DNA from: Mytilisepta virgata
Taxonomy: Eukaryota; Mollusca; Bivalvia; Mytilida; Mytilidae
Direction of reading: 5' to 3'
DNA length: 64,000 bases
Assembly (NCBI GenBank): GCA_028015205.1
Contig: CM051521.1
Location: 65,022,314-65,086,313, forward strand
This document shows, piece by piece, positions 1 to 56,514 of the stretch. Numbering within the stretch: the stretch's first letter is position 1; each line of letters starts with the position of its first letter. The notes under the pieces were generated by a model, which was not told where the DNA came from, did not search any database, and saw nothing but the letters and a program-made list of their open reading frames with translations. A program made the position numbers and the translations under genes.

Positions 1-1095
1 TCTGAAATCGCTTTGTCAAATGGAACGAAAGTTGACAGGAAGCATCTATGGGAGGTTGTTTACAAATTTTCCTCATTTCGTCTTGATCGGACAACAAAAA
101 TGGCTCCTATGGAAAATTCTTGTTTCTCATGGTTGATTAAAAAAAAAAAAAAATTTCTGTGGAACTACTGGGCCAAATGGAACAAAACTTGACATTAAGC
201 ATCTATGGGAGGTTCTTTACAAAGTTTTCTCATATGATCTGGAACAAGACTTGGCAGCAATGGTCCTCTTTCAGAATTGTGTCCAATGACCTGGACTGTC
301 AACCAAGATGGCTGCTTCAGCCATACATAGTTTAACATAGGATCCTATGGGAAAATTCATTAAGAAATCTTATTTTCTGAAACTACTGAGCCAATTGAAC
401 CAGACTTGGCAGCAATGGTCCTCTGTCAGAATTGTGTCCTCTGTCAAAATTGTGTCCAATGACCCAGAATTTCAACCAAGATTGCCACCACAGTCGAAAT
501 TAGTTTAACATAGGACACTGGGAAAATTCATTAAATAATCTTCTTGTCTGAAACCACTGAGCCAATTCGAACACGACTTGGCAGCAATGGTCCTTAGATG
601 GTCCTTTTTCAGAAATATATCCGATGACCTCCACTGTCAACCAAGATGGCTGCCACAGCCGAACATAGTTTAACATTGGACCCTATGTGGAATTCATTAA
701 AAAGTCTTTTTTTTTTAAACTACTGAGCCAATTGGAACCAAAATGATCTTTAGATGGTCCTCTTTCAGAATTGTAGCCACTGACCTGTCAGTCAATATGG
801 CCACTAAAGCTTAACTTAAAGCTGAACTTAGTTTAATACAGGATCCTATGCGAAAAATTTAATATGCAGACTGTCATACCTTAAACTTGGCCATTTTTAA
901 CCAGACTACTGGCAGCAATGGTCCTCTTTTAGAAATGTGTTTGAAAACATTGAATGTCAACTAAGATGGCCACCACAGCATTACTTTGTTTAACATTGTA
1001 CCTGATTGGAAAACCAGCCAAGCTAACTGCTACACTTAAATTTTCAGTCCTGCTAAAGGTGGAGCGATACAGGCTCTGGAGAGCCTCTAGTTTTA
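1..1095 (+). repeat. Pearl/Helentron-like element, family A (5' end outside window)
   Basis: About six degenerate copies of a ~165-bp unit with landmarks CCAATTGGAACC, TTGGCAGCAATGGTCC, TCAACCAAGATGGC, AGTTTAACATAGGACC and CTATGGGAAAATTCATT. The 3' end is at 1070-1095: GATACAGGCTCTGGAGAGCC followed by TCTAGTTTTA, a 7-bp stem with GG loop running straight into CTAG. Intronic relative to NSMAF. Confidence 0.75.
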
Positions 1096-45283
<44,188 letters not shown>

Positions 45284-45860
45284 AACCTCATATTAAAGGA
45301 CATTGATCTAGATGGCTGGATATGGTTATATGTTTACAGGGACCTAGCTGACACAAAGTACAGAAGTCTTTTTTTACAGTATTTCAACAGTACAAGTTTG
45401 TGATAAAGGTTTAGAGATGCATTTGTTATATTGTGAAATTACTATGCAAATTTGTATATTATGTATAGATTAAATTGTGCAGTTTCATTATTTTTGTGAT
45501 ATAGATGATGATGAAATAGCAGATTTCTTAGTTAAATAAATCTGATATCATTAGTGAAATTATTAAATCTTATTTTCGCTCTGTGGATTTTCCTGTCACT
45601 TGTATGTACAAGATATTTACGCAAAAATAATTCATCCTTAATAATGTTGATTTTGATTCTCAAAATATGTTTTGTCAGCAAAAATGTGGAATATAATGCA
45701 TCATGTGAGCTGTTAACTTCTACTTCAATCCAGATTGATGTTTAAAATGACCTTCATGGACGCAGCAATTATGATAATTTGGGCCTCTGTCTGAAATATG
45801 TGTGATGCCATAATGCATGGATACATATGTCTACTTTTGATCTGTATAAAATAAACAAAT
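45284..45860 (+). other. NSMAF: NSMAF 3' untranslated region with two AATAAA signals
   Basis: Sequence after the stop is repeat-free and AT-rich. AATAAA occurs at 45535-45540 and at 45850-45855. Either could direct polyadenylation, giving 3' UTRs of about 0.27 or 0.59 kb. The true end cannot be fixed without transcripts. Confidence 0.55.
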
Positions 45861-46154
45861 GAATATCATAAAAATTCCACTCATTACATACAACAAATAA
45901 TTGCTTGTACTTTGCACATTCATCAAGTTATGTGTTGAAATGAGTGAGATCCATGGAATATTTTTAATTGTTGACTTTTATTTGTAGTTATATTATGAAG
46001 ATTCCCTCTGTATAAATGTATAATTTTGTTTGTTATAGTAGGCATCTGTTGATGACATCCATAATTTCACTGTAGTCCCAGACAACTTGAGTTTTGGGTA
46101 ACAGCTATTTTGTTAAGCCTTTGAACACATTCAGTTGTTGGTCCACCTGGGACT
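45861..46154. other. Post-gene intergenic sequence, nothing seen
   Basis: AT-rich, no recognised element. Confidence 0.4.
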
Positions 46155-47425
46155 TTTTATGCCCTGTCCATGAATGTCGTCAGGCATATAGATTTACCCT
46201 TGTCTTTCCATCCTGTTTGGTTAAGTTTTTGCATTAAGGTCTATTTCTCAGAAACCTATTGAGATACATGATATTATATCACTACAATCCCGTTATAACA
46301 GTGAATACAGTTCAATAAATTGAACTTAACGCATAAGTGACTCTTGTAAAGTTAATTTTGCATTTAATTTCATATCAGAATAATCCATGGTGTTATATCA
46401 GTGATACTTGATCATTATAATCCTCTTACATTATATAATGGATTTCTCCAACAATTGGGTCATTATGGTCTACATTTCATGCTTGAGTGATTCGGTTAAG
46501 TTTTTGCGTTTAGGTCCATTTCTCAGAAAGCTATTGATATCCATCAATGATATTACACCACTTTATTCATCTTATATAGTACAACTTAGTCTGCAACACT
46601 TGAGTCATCATGACCTGGTTTTATGCTTGAGTCACTTTGGTTAAATTTTGCATTGTAGTCCATTGTTGAAAACCTATGATAATATGTCTGTGATATTTTA
46701 CATGAACAGTCATCTTTTTTAATTAACACAGATCAGCAAAATATGAGACATCATGATCTACAGGTCATGCTTGAGTGACTCTATTGAATTTAAGTCTGTT
46801 TAACAGTCCATTCATTTATTTTTCAAAGGATATGTAATAATTATCCTATGAGGATGCGGTGAGTCTACAGACACACCGACACACCAAGTCCGAGTGGGAT
46901 AACTATTTTACACCCCAGCTCATTTGGGTAAATAATAATAAACTGAAAGTAAAGATTTCAGTACTGTTATACGTTATAGATTTACTTATATATATATTAT
47001 ATATTGTATACCCCATCGGAACACATAACATAATGTTAATATAGGTAAAATTAACACTTTCTCTGTGTCTATTGGTTAAGGTGTCTTGTCAGTATACTAA
47101 AGGTTCCAGGTTCGAATCTCAGTAGATTCTTTCAAAATTTTAATGTCAATTTTTAAATTTAATTTATGTTTCGACATAAATTTTCCAAGTTTTAATCATG
47201 AGTGAATTGTTCCCGCCAACTTTAAACGTAAAGAACTTTGTTGGTGTGATCCATTTAAGATCACCCCTTTAAGAACAAAGGAGCTGCCATGTAACAATTA
47301 ATGTATATATATTTCATATACCTGGTATGTAAAATATTCTCAAAATGATTTCACATCATAAAGTATAGATGGGAATTCTATATTCAGGAGGACAGGGCAT
47401 CATGTTTTATAGACGCAATCACTAG
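46155..47425 (+). repeat. Family F element, longest copy
   Basis: Starts TTTTTATGCCCTGTCCATGA and GGCATATAGATTTACCCTTG. It has four to five units with TCTCAGAAACCTATTGAGAT, CTTATATAGTACAAC and TTATGCTTGAGTCAC. It ends with GATGGGAATTCTATATTCAG and GACGCAATCACTAG. It directly abuts a family A element. Confidence 0.65.
47061..47134 (+). tRNA. tRNA-like pseudogene or SINE head
   Basis: A-box-like TATTGGTTAAGGTG (47070-47083) and B-box-like GGTTCGAATCTC (47109-47120) are spaced as in a tRNA. I cannot form a convincing acceptor stem, so a functional tRNA is unlikely. Confidence 0.25.
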
Positions 47426-47427
47426 AT

Positions 47428-48835
47428 TTTAGCTCACCTGACCCAAAGTGTCAAGTGACCTATTCTCATCACTTGGCGTCCCTCGTCCATTAACTTTTAC
47501 AAAAATCTTCTCCTCTGAAACTAGTGGGCCAAATGGAACCAAACATGGCCACAAGCATCATTAGGATATCTTGTTTAAAAAATATGTCCAATGACCCCGC
47601 CTGCCAACCAACTTGGCCGACATGGCTAAAAATAGTACATAGGGATAAACTGCAGTTTTTGTCTTATATCTCAAAAACTAAAGCATTTAGAGCAAAACTG
47701 TCAGTTAAAAATTTTCATCAGGTCAAGATCTACCTGCCATGAAATTTTCAGACGAACCGGTCAACCCTTTGTTGGGTTATCGCCCCAGAATTGCTAAACT
47801 TAAGGAAATTTTGCAGTTTTAGGTTATTATCATGAATATTATTATAGATAAAGACGAACAGCAAAAATGTTCAACAAAATAAGATCTATAAATAAGTCAA
47901 CATGACCAAAATCATTGATTGACACCTTATAGGAGTTTTTGCCTAAACTTTCCTTTAAATATCTTCTTCTCTGAAACCACTGGGCCAGTTGGGACCAAAC
48001 TTTGGTGGAATGGTCCTTGAGTGGCCGCCTTCCAAAAGTATGTCCGGCATCCCCGACTGCCAACCAACATTGCTGCTTTAACTGAAAATAGAAAAAAAGG
48101 GGGATGAATTTCAAAATCTTCTTCTATAAAACTACAAGGCCAATTGGAACCAAACTTGGCAGTAATGGCCTTAGGAGGTTCTCTTTCAGAATTATGTCCG
48201 ATGATCCAGTCTGTTAACCAAGATGACCACCACAACCGAACTTAGTTTAATATAGGGCCCTATGGGAAAATTCATTTAAAAATCTTGTCTGAAACCACTT
48301 GACCAATTGGAACCAGACTTGGCAGCAATGGTCCTTAGATGGTCCTCTTTCAGAAATATGTCCAATTTCATGGACTTTGAACCAAGATGGCCACCACAGC
48401 CAAACTTAGTTTAACATAGTACCCTATGGGAAATTCACTCCAAAATCTTCTTGTCAGAAACCACTAAGTCAATTAGAACTTTACTTTGTAACAATGGTCC
48501 TTAGATGGTCCTCTTTCAGAATTGTGTCCGATCACCCAGATGGTCAACCAAGATGGCCGCCACAGCTGAACTTAATTTAATATAGGAACCTATGGGCAAA
48601 ATTCATTTAAAAATCCTCTTATCTGAAACCACTTAGCCTGTTGGAACAAGACTTAGATGGTCCTCTTTTAGTAATGTGTCCATTGACCTGGACAGTTAAC
48701 CAAGATGGCCGCCACAGCCAAACTTAGTTTAACATAGAACCCTATAGAAAAACCAGCCAAATTGACTGCAACACTTCAATTTTTAGTCCTGCTCAAGGTG
48801 AAAAGTTAAACCCAGGTGACCCTTACACATCTGGT
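47428..48835 (+). repeat. Family A element, long array
   Basis: Head TTTTAGCTCACCTGACCCAA. Tandem units carry CAGAATTATGTCCGATGATC-type landmarks at about 48187, 48351, 48519 and 48669 (spacing 150-168). The end GTTAAACCCAGGTGACCC has lost the terminal hairpin. Confidence 0.75.
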
Positions 48836-49270
48836 CTCTTGCAGATTTTATTTTCCTTTTATTTTTTGTGATATATTTACATTACTACTTACAAGCTTTT
48901 TCTTTTATATTTAAAATTATTAACCAGTGACTTAAAATACAATAGCATTTGACAAGCCATTAATAGAGGGCCAATACAGAAAATACAGGGATTAATACTG
49001 TACTTCAACTTTGATTAACGAATCCATTGTGGTGCTTCTGTAACAGAGATGTAGTATCTTATCAATTGTTACGTGCATTAAACTATAGATAAAATCGGAA
49101 AATCCATATTTTTATGCATGAAATGAGAATTTATCAGAACCAGTAATGCAAAAAGGTCTTCATTATGGAAATAGGCACCAAAATCATACACCAAGTATAA
49201 ATATCCTTAGAGATCTGCAATATTTGCCTTGATGGTAATCCCATTTTATGTCATAGATATACAATAAATT

Positions 49271-49364
49271 GTCATTGTCAGAAAATATATAATTTATTTG
49301 GGCGAGCGTTTTTCCTGTGTTTCGCAGCAAGCCCAAATAATTTTTTTTATTTTCTGACAATGAC
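49271..49364. repeat. Foldback element with ~33-bp arms
   Basis: Arms GTCATTGTCAGAAAATATAT..TTTGGGC (49271-49303) and GCCCAAATAATTTTTTTTAT..GACAATGAC (49331-49364) surround a 27-base GC-richer loop (GAGCGTTTTTCCTGTGTTTC). Confidence 0.75.
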
Positions 49365-50029
49365 TTTGTATTGTCTTTATCCTGCAATGCCCTTTAGATG
49401 TGTAAAATGAATCAAAATTACGTTTGAATTAATGAAATCCAGGTGCCGTAAAAAAGCGGGAAATGTCACAACGTCATCTGGTACATTTATTACGCTCCTC
49501 GTGCTCTTCATGTAAACAAGTGCCAGTAGACTTTATTATTGACCTAATATGACTAAAGTTTATTCTACCCCTGTTATTAGACCGGAAATGGCTTGATTGC
49601 AGGATAAACCGTCATGTTATGTCAAGGTCAACTGTACAGGCTAGAGGATTAATTACCTTGACCCAATAGTACTGCCTTGCAAACAATTCAGGATTAATTT
49701 AGTAACATTTTATTATTATACCTTATGTATGTTTCTGTAATGATATTTAAAACTGTACTATCTTGCAATATCTTCAACAAGCTAGTTTTAATTTTAGTAA
49801 TATTAAATTACCAATTGTAGATGATATTAATATTACCCAAATGTGAATTTGACTTAAAGGTCTGAGTTCAATGTCTTTAACCAATGATAGTCAATATATT
49901 ACTCACAATATTATTAACATGAACATAATTATATTATCCTGCAATCAGTGCTATAACATACAAATAACAGGTGTCAAATACAACAATAGGCCCCACCCTT
50001 ACCAAAAAATCAGCCTTGTAGCAATGGAT
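49365..50029. other. Intergenic, nothing recognised
   Basis: AT-rich sequence without repeat ends or convincing coding segments. Confidence 0.4.
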
Positions 50030-50250
50030 TGCTGCATGCATAATGCAAGGTAGCAGTATAATTGCAGCAAGGCATTAACAGCAACCTTGCTGCAATCCAT
50101 CAGAAATGGTATGCAAATGAGCTTTCCTGCAATGCTTGCTGCAATGATGCAGCAATGTAGTTGCAGCATACAAAGTTGCAGCAGTGATTGTTGTAGAGTG
50201 ATTGTTTCTGCAAGGTTGCAGCAGCCTTGCTGCAGTGAATGTTATTGCTA
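50030..50250. repeat. TGCAGCAA/TTGCTGCA-rich cluster
   Basis: About a dozen variants of TTGCAGCA, TTGCTGCAAT and GCAGCAATG in both orientations within 220 bp. The motif is nearly self-complementary. The origin is unclear. Confidence 0.55.
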
Positions 50251-50653
50251 CCTATGAAAAAAGGAGATAACTATTAAAGGTAGAAATCCTCTTCTTCAGC
50301 ACCTCAATTAATTTTTGAACAAATGACAGAGCGAGAAAACAAATTTTATTTAAATTTTAAATGTCTTCGGATAGTTTCTTTCCAGCCCTTCTCATGGTGG
50401 ATAGTTTTGAGTTAACACTGTCCACAATTTTTGGTTCTGTCAACCCAATTAAGCTGGTTTATTCTGAAAGAACAATATATATGACTAGCATAAGTTACAA
50501 TATACCTTTGTACCACTGAAAGAAATCCAATAAACATACTATAAACATGGATAATAAAACCATTTTTCTCGCTGTCATCCCATCCCTCTAATTTCCCCTG
50601 GGTACAGACAACCATCCATAATTTTTTTCAGGGCAAAAGATTTGGGTTTTCAC

Positions 50654-50763
50654 TGGAATTTAGCAGTGGTCGTATTTAACCATTTTGATGGTACAATCAC
50701 TGCTGTCCCCTCAACCAGGTACTGGTAACCACAAGGCATTGGTGTGTTCTCTATTAGCACTTT
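50654..50763 (-). CDS. Orphan exon-like segment on the minus strand
   Basis: Reading the - strand, a pyrimidine-rich tract ending ttttttag precedes a 110-nt open segment with a gtgaaa donor. It encodes KVLIENTPMPCGYQYLVEGT then AVIVPSKWLNTTTAKF. The VPSKWL turn after an acidic-hydrophobic strand is reminiscent of small domains found in uncharacterised metazoan proteins, but I cannot name the family with confidence. No partner exons were established on either side. It may belong to an exonised or decayed gene. Confidence 0.3.
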
Positions 50764-53079
50764 CTAAAAAAATAAAAAATAAAAAAATCAATTCAACATT
50801 TTCAGTCTTATTCATAACGTTTGTTTTAATTGAAATTGAACTACCGGTATAACTTCAAAGCCTTACACGTCTTTAATGTTGCAAAAAAAAAAAAGCTAAA
50901 AGCTTGACAGATACTATTGTGATATGTAAATAGTGATATGTCAGTGGTAATTAATATGCTTTACAGAACCCAGATATATTTAATACAAGACATATTTAAT
51001 ACTAGACATTGAACCCGCGCGAGAGCGGGAAAATAAGCTTTTTTTTTGTGGTGGCCATATTGACTATAAAAATTTGTTGCGGCCATGCCATTCATGGAAC
51101 AGGAACTCAATATGGATGACGTGGCAGGCTTCCATAAACTTTCCTGTCAAGTAGGTGGTATCAACTGATAGTTTCATGTCCATATGTGCTGCATGTAGTA
51201 TTCTTAGAAATGAATTTTAATGCCGACTTTAACCAAAGTCAATGAAGCGTGAAATGTAGGTCATCGTGACCCAATTGTCATGGCTGTTCGTTACTACCGA
51301 AGATGTATCCACTGATGCAGTAGACTGTATGCCACGTAGAATTACCAAAATGGACCTTAAGGTGCCATCAAAGTCAAAATCTATGACAAAAACACAACCA
51401 CATAAATTGTCAATATTTTTATTGTTATAATTAATTCTGAACTGGAACTTGATGAAAAGCTTTCATTAAATACACATTTCATAATGCATTACCTTTTTCC
51501 TTCAGAATAAATATGAAATTGAAATTGTAGATGTAAACATTTCCTTAGTGACGGATGAATTTTTCAAAAGATGCCGTGAGTTAGTTAGAGCATATTTTTG
51601 GAAAATAATTGTTCCAATTGTTCCATTGTCATCATGGGCAGGGCAAGCGAGGCTTAATTTCACAAATATATCCAATAATCAGAAAGTGAAAGCATTTTTA
51701 GTGTGTGGCTGCTTGTGTTGTCCACGTTTATATTTATCAAAGATGTCCGAGATAAATTTCGTCATTAATGATAAAGATGACCATTTGTTAAAAATATTTT
51801 TATCTAGGGCTTACAGTAGAGATATATTTAGACAGGTCACATGACAAATAATTTAAAAATAGATAATGGTTGGTTTTATCACTTTGTGCAAGGTAAACAT
51901 CCGAGCAATCCAAAAAACAACTAAGTTAGGAATTCCTCTGAACTTTACTTTACTTCTTCATTATCTTCAAAGTTCATAACCTTTACAGTTAGGAGAAATT
52001 GCGTTATTGTAGGAAAACAATCCTGAATACATAAAGCGGAAACATCCCACTCGAAGGAGAATGTTTTTAATTTTTTTTTATTCTTCTTCCTTAATTTCAA
52101 ACAGAAATACATTAAAAATATGTGCATACTTGTTTATTTAAATCAATGTGCTAAAATGATGCCTTCGAGAACCTTCTAAGGGATACGTTGGGAGAATTCA
52201 TATCGGAAAAGTGCATACTGACAAATTCCATTTGCACATAAACAAAACTGTAGTTTAAATTTATAAATGCGGATTGTCAAATCCGATAATAACCTTTATA
52301 ATCTGAACTATACATCGTTTATTTTGAATCACGCGTTTTGCCGCCTATTCGGCTAATTCGTAAATTTAGTATTATAGACAAGAATGTTCAGAAATAAGAA
52401 AAAATAAATATTTGACGAAAATATAATAAATTTTGCTTGTTTTAACATATTAAACAAATATGTGTAAGTTTCTTCAAAGAAATGAATTTAATTAAACTTG
52501 CATAAACACACCTCTCAATCACAATTCCTCTTGCAGGAGTGTAATGCTTAACACCCGTACAGGCAGTGATTCTCCATTATTTATATTCTCCTCTGGAAAA
52601 TATTTAAAAAGTTCTAATTTAAAACATTGATACGGTGTGGTCTATTTGGGTTTGTGGAACCACATTTTTTAAGCTTAAAAGTGACAAATAATAATGTCTG
52701 CTCAACATTTTACCTGAAAACAAGCAAAGTTGCCAATCCTACTGACCTTTAGTCATGTTTCCTAGCTGAAACAAAATGTCAATATTTATCCACTTTAGTA
52801 TTGCAAGAATTCTGTCATTAATACCAGTTTCTGAGATTAACAACTATTATTTCTTAAAATAATGTTTCACCATTCCATGGTATGCCAAACTCTTCAAGCC
52901 CAGTTAATATAAATAGTTCATACCTAACTTTGTCTACAGCTTTTGTGTTTCTGTCCTTCATAAATCTCTATCAGAGGACAGAGAATTGATGTATTCTGCC
53001 ATTATTTGTATTTTCTCCACGAGACAATTTGCACAATCCTGCACGTCACTGGTTAATAGGGAAAGAAAAGATGGCTGGC
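50764..53079. other. Intergenic, no confident gene
   Basis: Mostly AT-rich. A 98-codon frame at 51548-51844 (+) has no recognisable motif or splice context. GAACCCGCGCGAGAGCGGG at 51010-51028 is a local GC-rich imperfect hairpin. Confidence 0.35.
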
Positions 53080-54880
53080 TGTGAGTTGTGAGAGGAGATG
53101 GCAGGGCACATGCAGTGTTAGATGAAAATATGGGAGACTGGGAAATTGTATTATTTCATTCCTACAAGGAGTCTGTAATGGCTGGCAATATGGAGGTAAA
53201 GTAGTCCTGGGGGATTAAGTCTGGGTTAGCTGCAGATGAGGTTGTACGTTGGGACTGAAGTGGAAGATTACATGCAGATAAGATGGTACTTTGGGACTGC
53301 AAAGGTGTATTACATACAGGTGACTTAGTTCTTAGGGAATGTATAGGAGGTTAGATATAAGTGGATTAGAAGTCAGGGAAAGCAAGGGTTTGTTAGCTGT
53401 AAGTAGTTTAGGAGTAAGGGATGTGGGAGTAATGGGACACTGTATTTTTTCATTCCTACAAGGTGACATTAGTGGCTGGCAATATGGACGTAAAGTGGTC
53501 ATAGTGGACTGTAAGTCTAGGTTAGCTGTGGATGAGATGGTACTTTTGGACTCCAAAGGTTATTACATACAGGTGACTTAGTACTTAAGGAATGTACATG
53601 TATAGGAGGGTTAGATGTAAGTGGATTAGAAGTCAGGGAAAGCAAGGGTTTGTTAGCTGTAAGTGGTTTAGGAGTAAGGGATGTGGGAGTAATGGGACAC
53701 TGTATTTTTTCATTCCTACAAGGTGACATTAGTGGCTGGCAATATGGACGTAAAGTAGTCATAGTGGACTGTAAGTCTAGGTTAGCTGTGGATGAGATGG
53801 TACTTTTGGACTCCAAAGGTTATTACATACAGGTGACTTAGTACTTAAGGAATGTACATGTATAGGAGGGTTAGATGTAAGTGGATTAGAAGTCAGGGAA
53901 AGCAAGGGTTTGTTAGCTGTAAGTTGTTTAGGAGTAAGGGATATGGGAGTAATGAGACACTGTATTATTTCATTCCTACAAGGTGACTGAAATGGCTGGC
54001 AATATGGACGTAAAGTAGTCTGGGGGACTGTAAGTCTGGGTTAACTGCAGATGAGGTGGCACTTTGGGACTGAAGTGGCATATTACATGCAGATGAGATG
54101 GTACTTTAGGACTGCTAAGGTGTATTACATAAAGGTGACTTAGTACTTAGGGAATGCATAGGAGGTTAGATATAAGTGGATTAGGAGTAAGGGAAAGCAA
54201 GGGTTTGTTAGCTGTAAGTGGTTTAGGAGTAAGGGATAGCAAGGGTTGGTTAGCTATTGATATACAGGTATCTTTGGATTGCAGTGGTGGAATACAAATA
54301 GACTAGTCATTATTTGGCAAAAGCTGGCAATGGTTAGCTCTTTGTGGATTATGAGTGGGTGACAGCAATGATGAGTTAGCTGCAGGTGAGTATAAAGAAC
54401 TGTGGGAATTCAGCAGTGAGTTAGCTGAAGGTTGATTAGAATTGTGAGATTGCAAAGGAGGCTTTGATTGTTTAGTTGGGGTTTTACGCCGTTTTCAGCG
54501 CATTTTGGCTATTTCGCAGCGGCCAGTTTTATTGGTGGAGGAAGCCGGAGTACCTAGAGAGAACCACCGACCTTCGGTAGGAAAATTGGCAGTCCTTGTC
54601 AATTAAGATCAGAGTCGAACACACCCCGCCACAGGTGAGATTCGAACTCACAACCTCCGTGTTGACAGGCTAGGGATCATTAGTAGTCGTGACGAACTAC
54701 CTAGGCCACTTGGGCTTTGAAGCAAGTGGATTAGTAACAGTGATGTTAATGTTATGTTAGATGTAGAAACACTACTTATGGGATTCTGCAGGGAATGTGT
54801 TTCTTGGTTAGCTGAAGTTAAATTAGGAATGGGAGACTGTGATACCGAGTTCGAAAGTGCACTCCCTAACTACTTAATAA
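53080..54880. repeat. Hierarchical minisatellite: ~43-bp monomers in 260-bp higher-order units
   Basis: GTGGATTAGAAGTCAGGG recurs at 53361, 53621 and 53881 (period 260), and a variant at 54176. GTTAGCTG recurs about every 130 bp on the left and at 54209, 54250, 54335, 54376 and 54421 on the right, so the base unit is about 41-45 bp and 260 is about six monomers. The 53621 and 53361 units are nearly identical. A SINE interrupts at 54468-54712. Confidence 0.8.
54468..54712 (-). mobile_element. (AAAC)n SINE, reverse orientation, inside the minisatellite
   Basis: Starts with the reversed tail TGTTTAGTTGGGGTTTTACG and ends with the reversed tRNA-like head (GAGATTCGAACTC; CCTAGGCCACTTGG). Target duplication GGCTTTGA at 54460-54467 and 54713-54720. 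Confidence 0.88.
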
Positions 54881-56294
54881 AAATCGGTCAATTTCATTAG
54901 ATTCTTTAAAATTATGTGTCAACAAATTATTCATGTTTTGTTCAAATTTCCACCTTGTTCAGTATTAAAATTGACAAATTTTCATTATTTTCTCCTCAAA
55001 TGGACATGTTTCCAAAAACTATTCACTGTGCAAACAGACAGTAATACATATTTGTAGACTTATTTGAGGCCTTCTTGTTGGTTATTATTAATGTTGTTAT
55101 TGCAGGATAAAAACAATATTAGTGTACTATAAAAGAATACAGAAAAGATTTGTACCCAGCTAGGAACTAGGGGCAATGGTTGACAGAGACTCGCATTTTT
55201 GCCTTTTGCTTTAACTTTTCTGTGTGCCGTTTTTTACCATTTAATAATATTTGTGCTGTTATAGAGTATAATTTTTAATGGTAACTGCTTGATTACGGGT
55301 CAATATGAATTCTATGATATTGCTCAATTAAAGTTAAATCATTGAAAATGTATTACATAATGAAGAAAATAAATGCTGTGTTTATATTCCTTATTTGGCC
55401 AAAATTTGCATATTTCCTAATTAGTTTGTAAATATTTTCCACGAAATATTTATCAAAGAACAATGTCTAAGTATTTGGGAATATTTTACAAAAGATCTTA
55501 TGGTCATCTTTTTTTGTTAAAAAGTTAAGCATTCTTTTGTGAAAGTCTTGAAAAATGAAGGGTTCAAATATACCAAAGTCAGACTTAAATATCAAGTAGG
55601 TATGTTTTTCTTTGGATATATGACAATTATACACAAAAATCGACAAAATGGCAAAATTTCAGCCAAAAATCAGCCATATGCAGCTATATCGGTCATAATT
55701 ATGTTAGGTAACTCTGTTTAGACTTATTAACTGGTTACCCAATATCGGGAATCTACTGGTCCCGTTCATGCCAGGCATTCATCGTACTTCGATAACTGTA
55801 TTGATTATAGCACGTTCTCCACGTCTTCACTTTAAAAAACTTTTTATTTGAAAGATGTAGTAACATTTCACATGGATTATAATTTCAATATATGAAATTG
55901 TGACAATAATTAATAATATGAAATTTATCACCAATTTATACAAACTGTCAAAAGTACATAATTACACGTGATAAAGGGTAATGATGCAAGTTTTTTTTTA
56001 ATTTTTTAAGCCGCGAGAAAAGCGATTTTTTTTTTGGTAAAATTTATTTGAGTTTTATCTGAAGAAATTTATTATGCGCAATTAACATGCTGTGTGTTTC
56101 AGGTAATTATAACTAATTAACGATTTGACATGTATATTGTACCTTGACTGTCCGGATGTTTATTGTTCCAACCGTTAATTAAGGTACACAGGTACATTGT
56201 ATGTATACAAGTAAACTGTTTGCTGACCAAAAACAGCGTGATTTCATTTTCAACGCCACAGTTTTTGATAATTAATGCAACATTTTAATAAAGA
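54881..56294. other. Intergenic, nothing recognised
   Basis: AT-rich, no repeat ends seen and no coding segment that I can support. Confidence 0.4.
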
Positions 56295-56319
56295 GGTGTG
56301 TGTGTGTGTGTGTGTGTGT
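56295..56319. repeat. (GT)n microsatellite
   Basis: About twelve GT dinucleotides in a row. Confidence 0.95.
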
Positions 56320-56514
56320 TTACGGGGGGATCACAAAGAATGCAGTCATGAAATATAATTTCAAATGTCAGATAAGTAACATTTTAATTTATTTTAAATT
56401 AATAATTTATCTTTTTGGTATTTATATATTTAACATTTGACATATTATATGAGTAATTCTATTTACTCGTATATATATTTACTTTGTTATGGCAAGGTAG
56501 AAGCTGATTAGGAT

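Noticed and set aside
51548..51844. 98-codon + frame
   Set aside because: No recognisable domain, no splice context, and composition like the surrounding AT-rich DNA.
53517..53816. 99-codon minus frame, Ser/Thr/Pro-rich
   Set aside because: Spans more than one 260-bp unit, so it reads the same repeat in two frames. Kept only as a weak lead in the findings.
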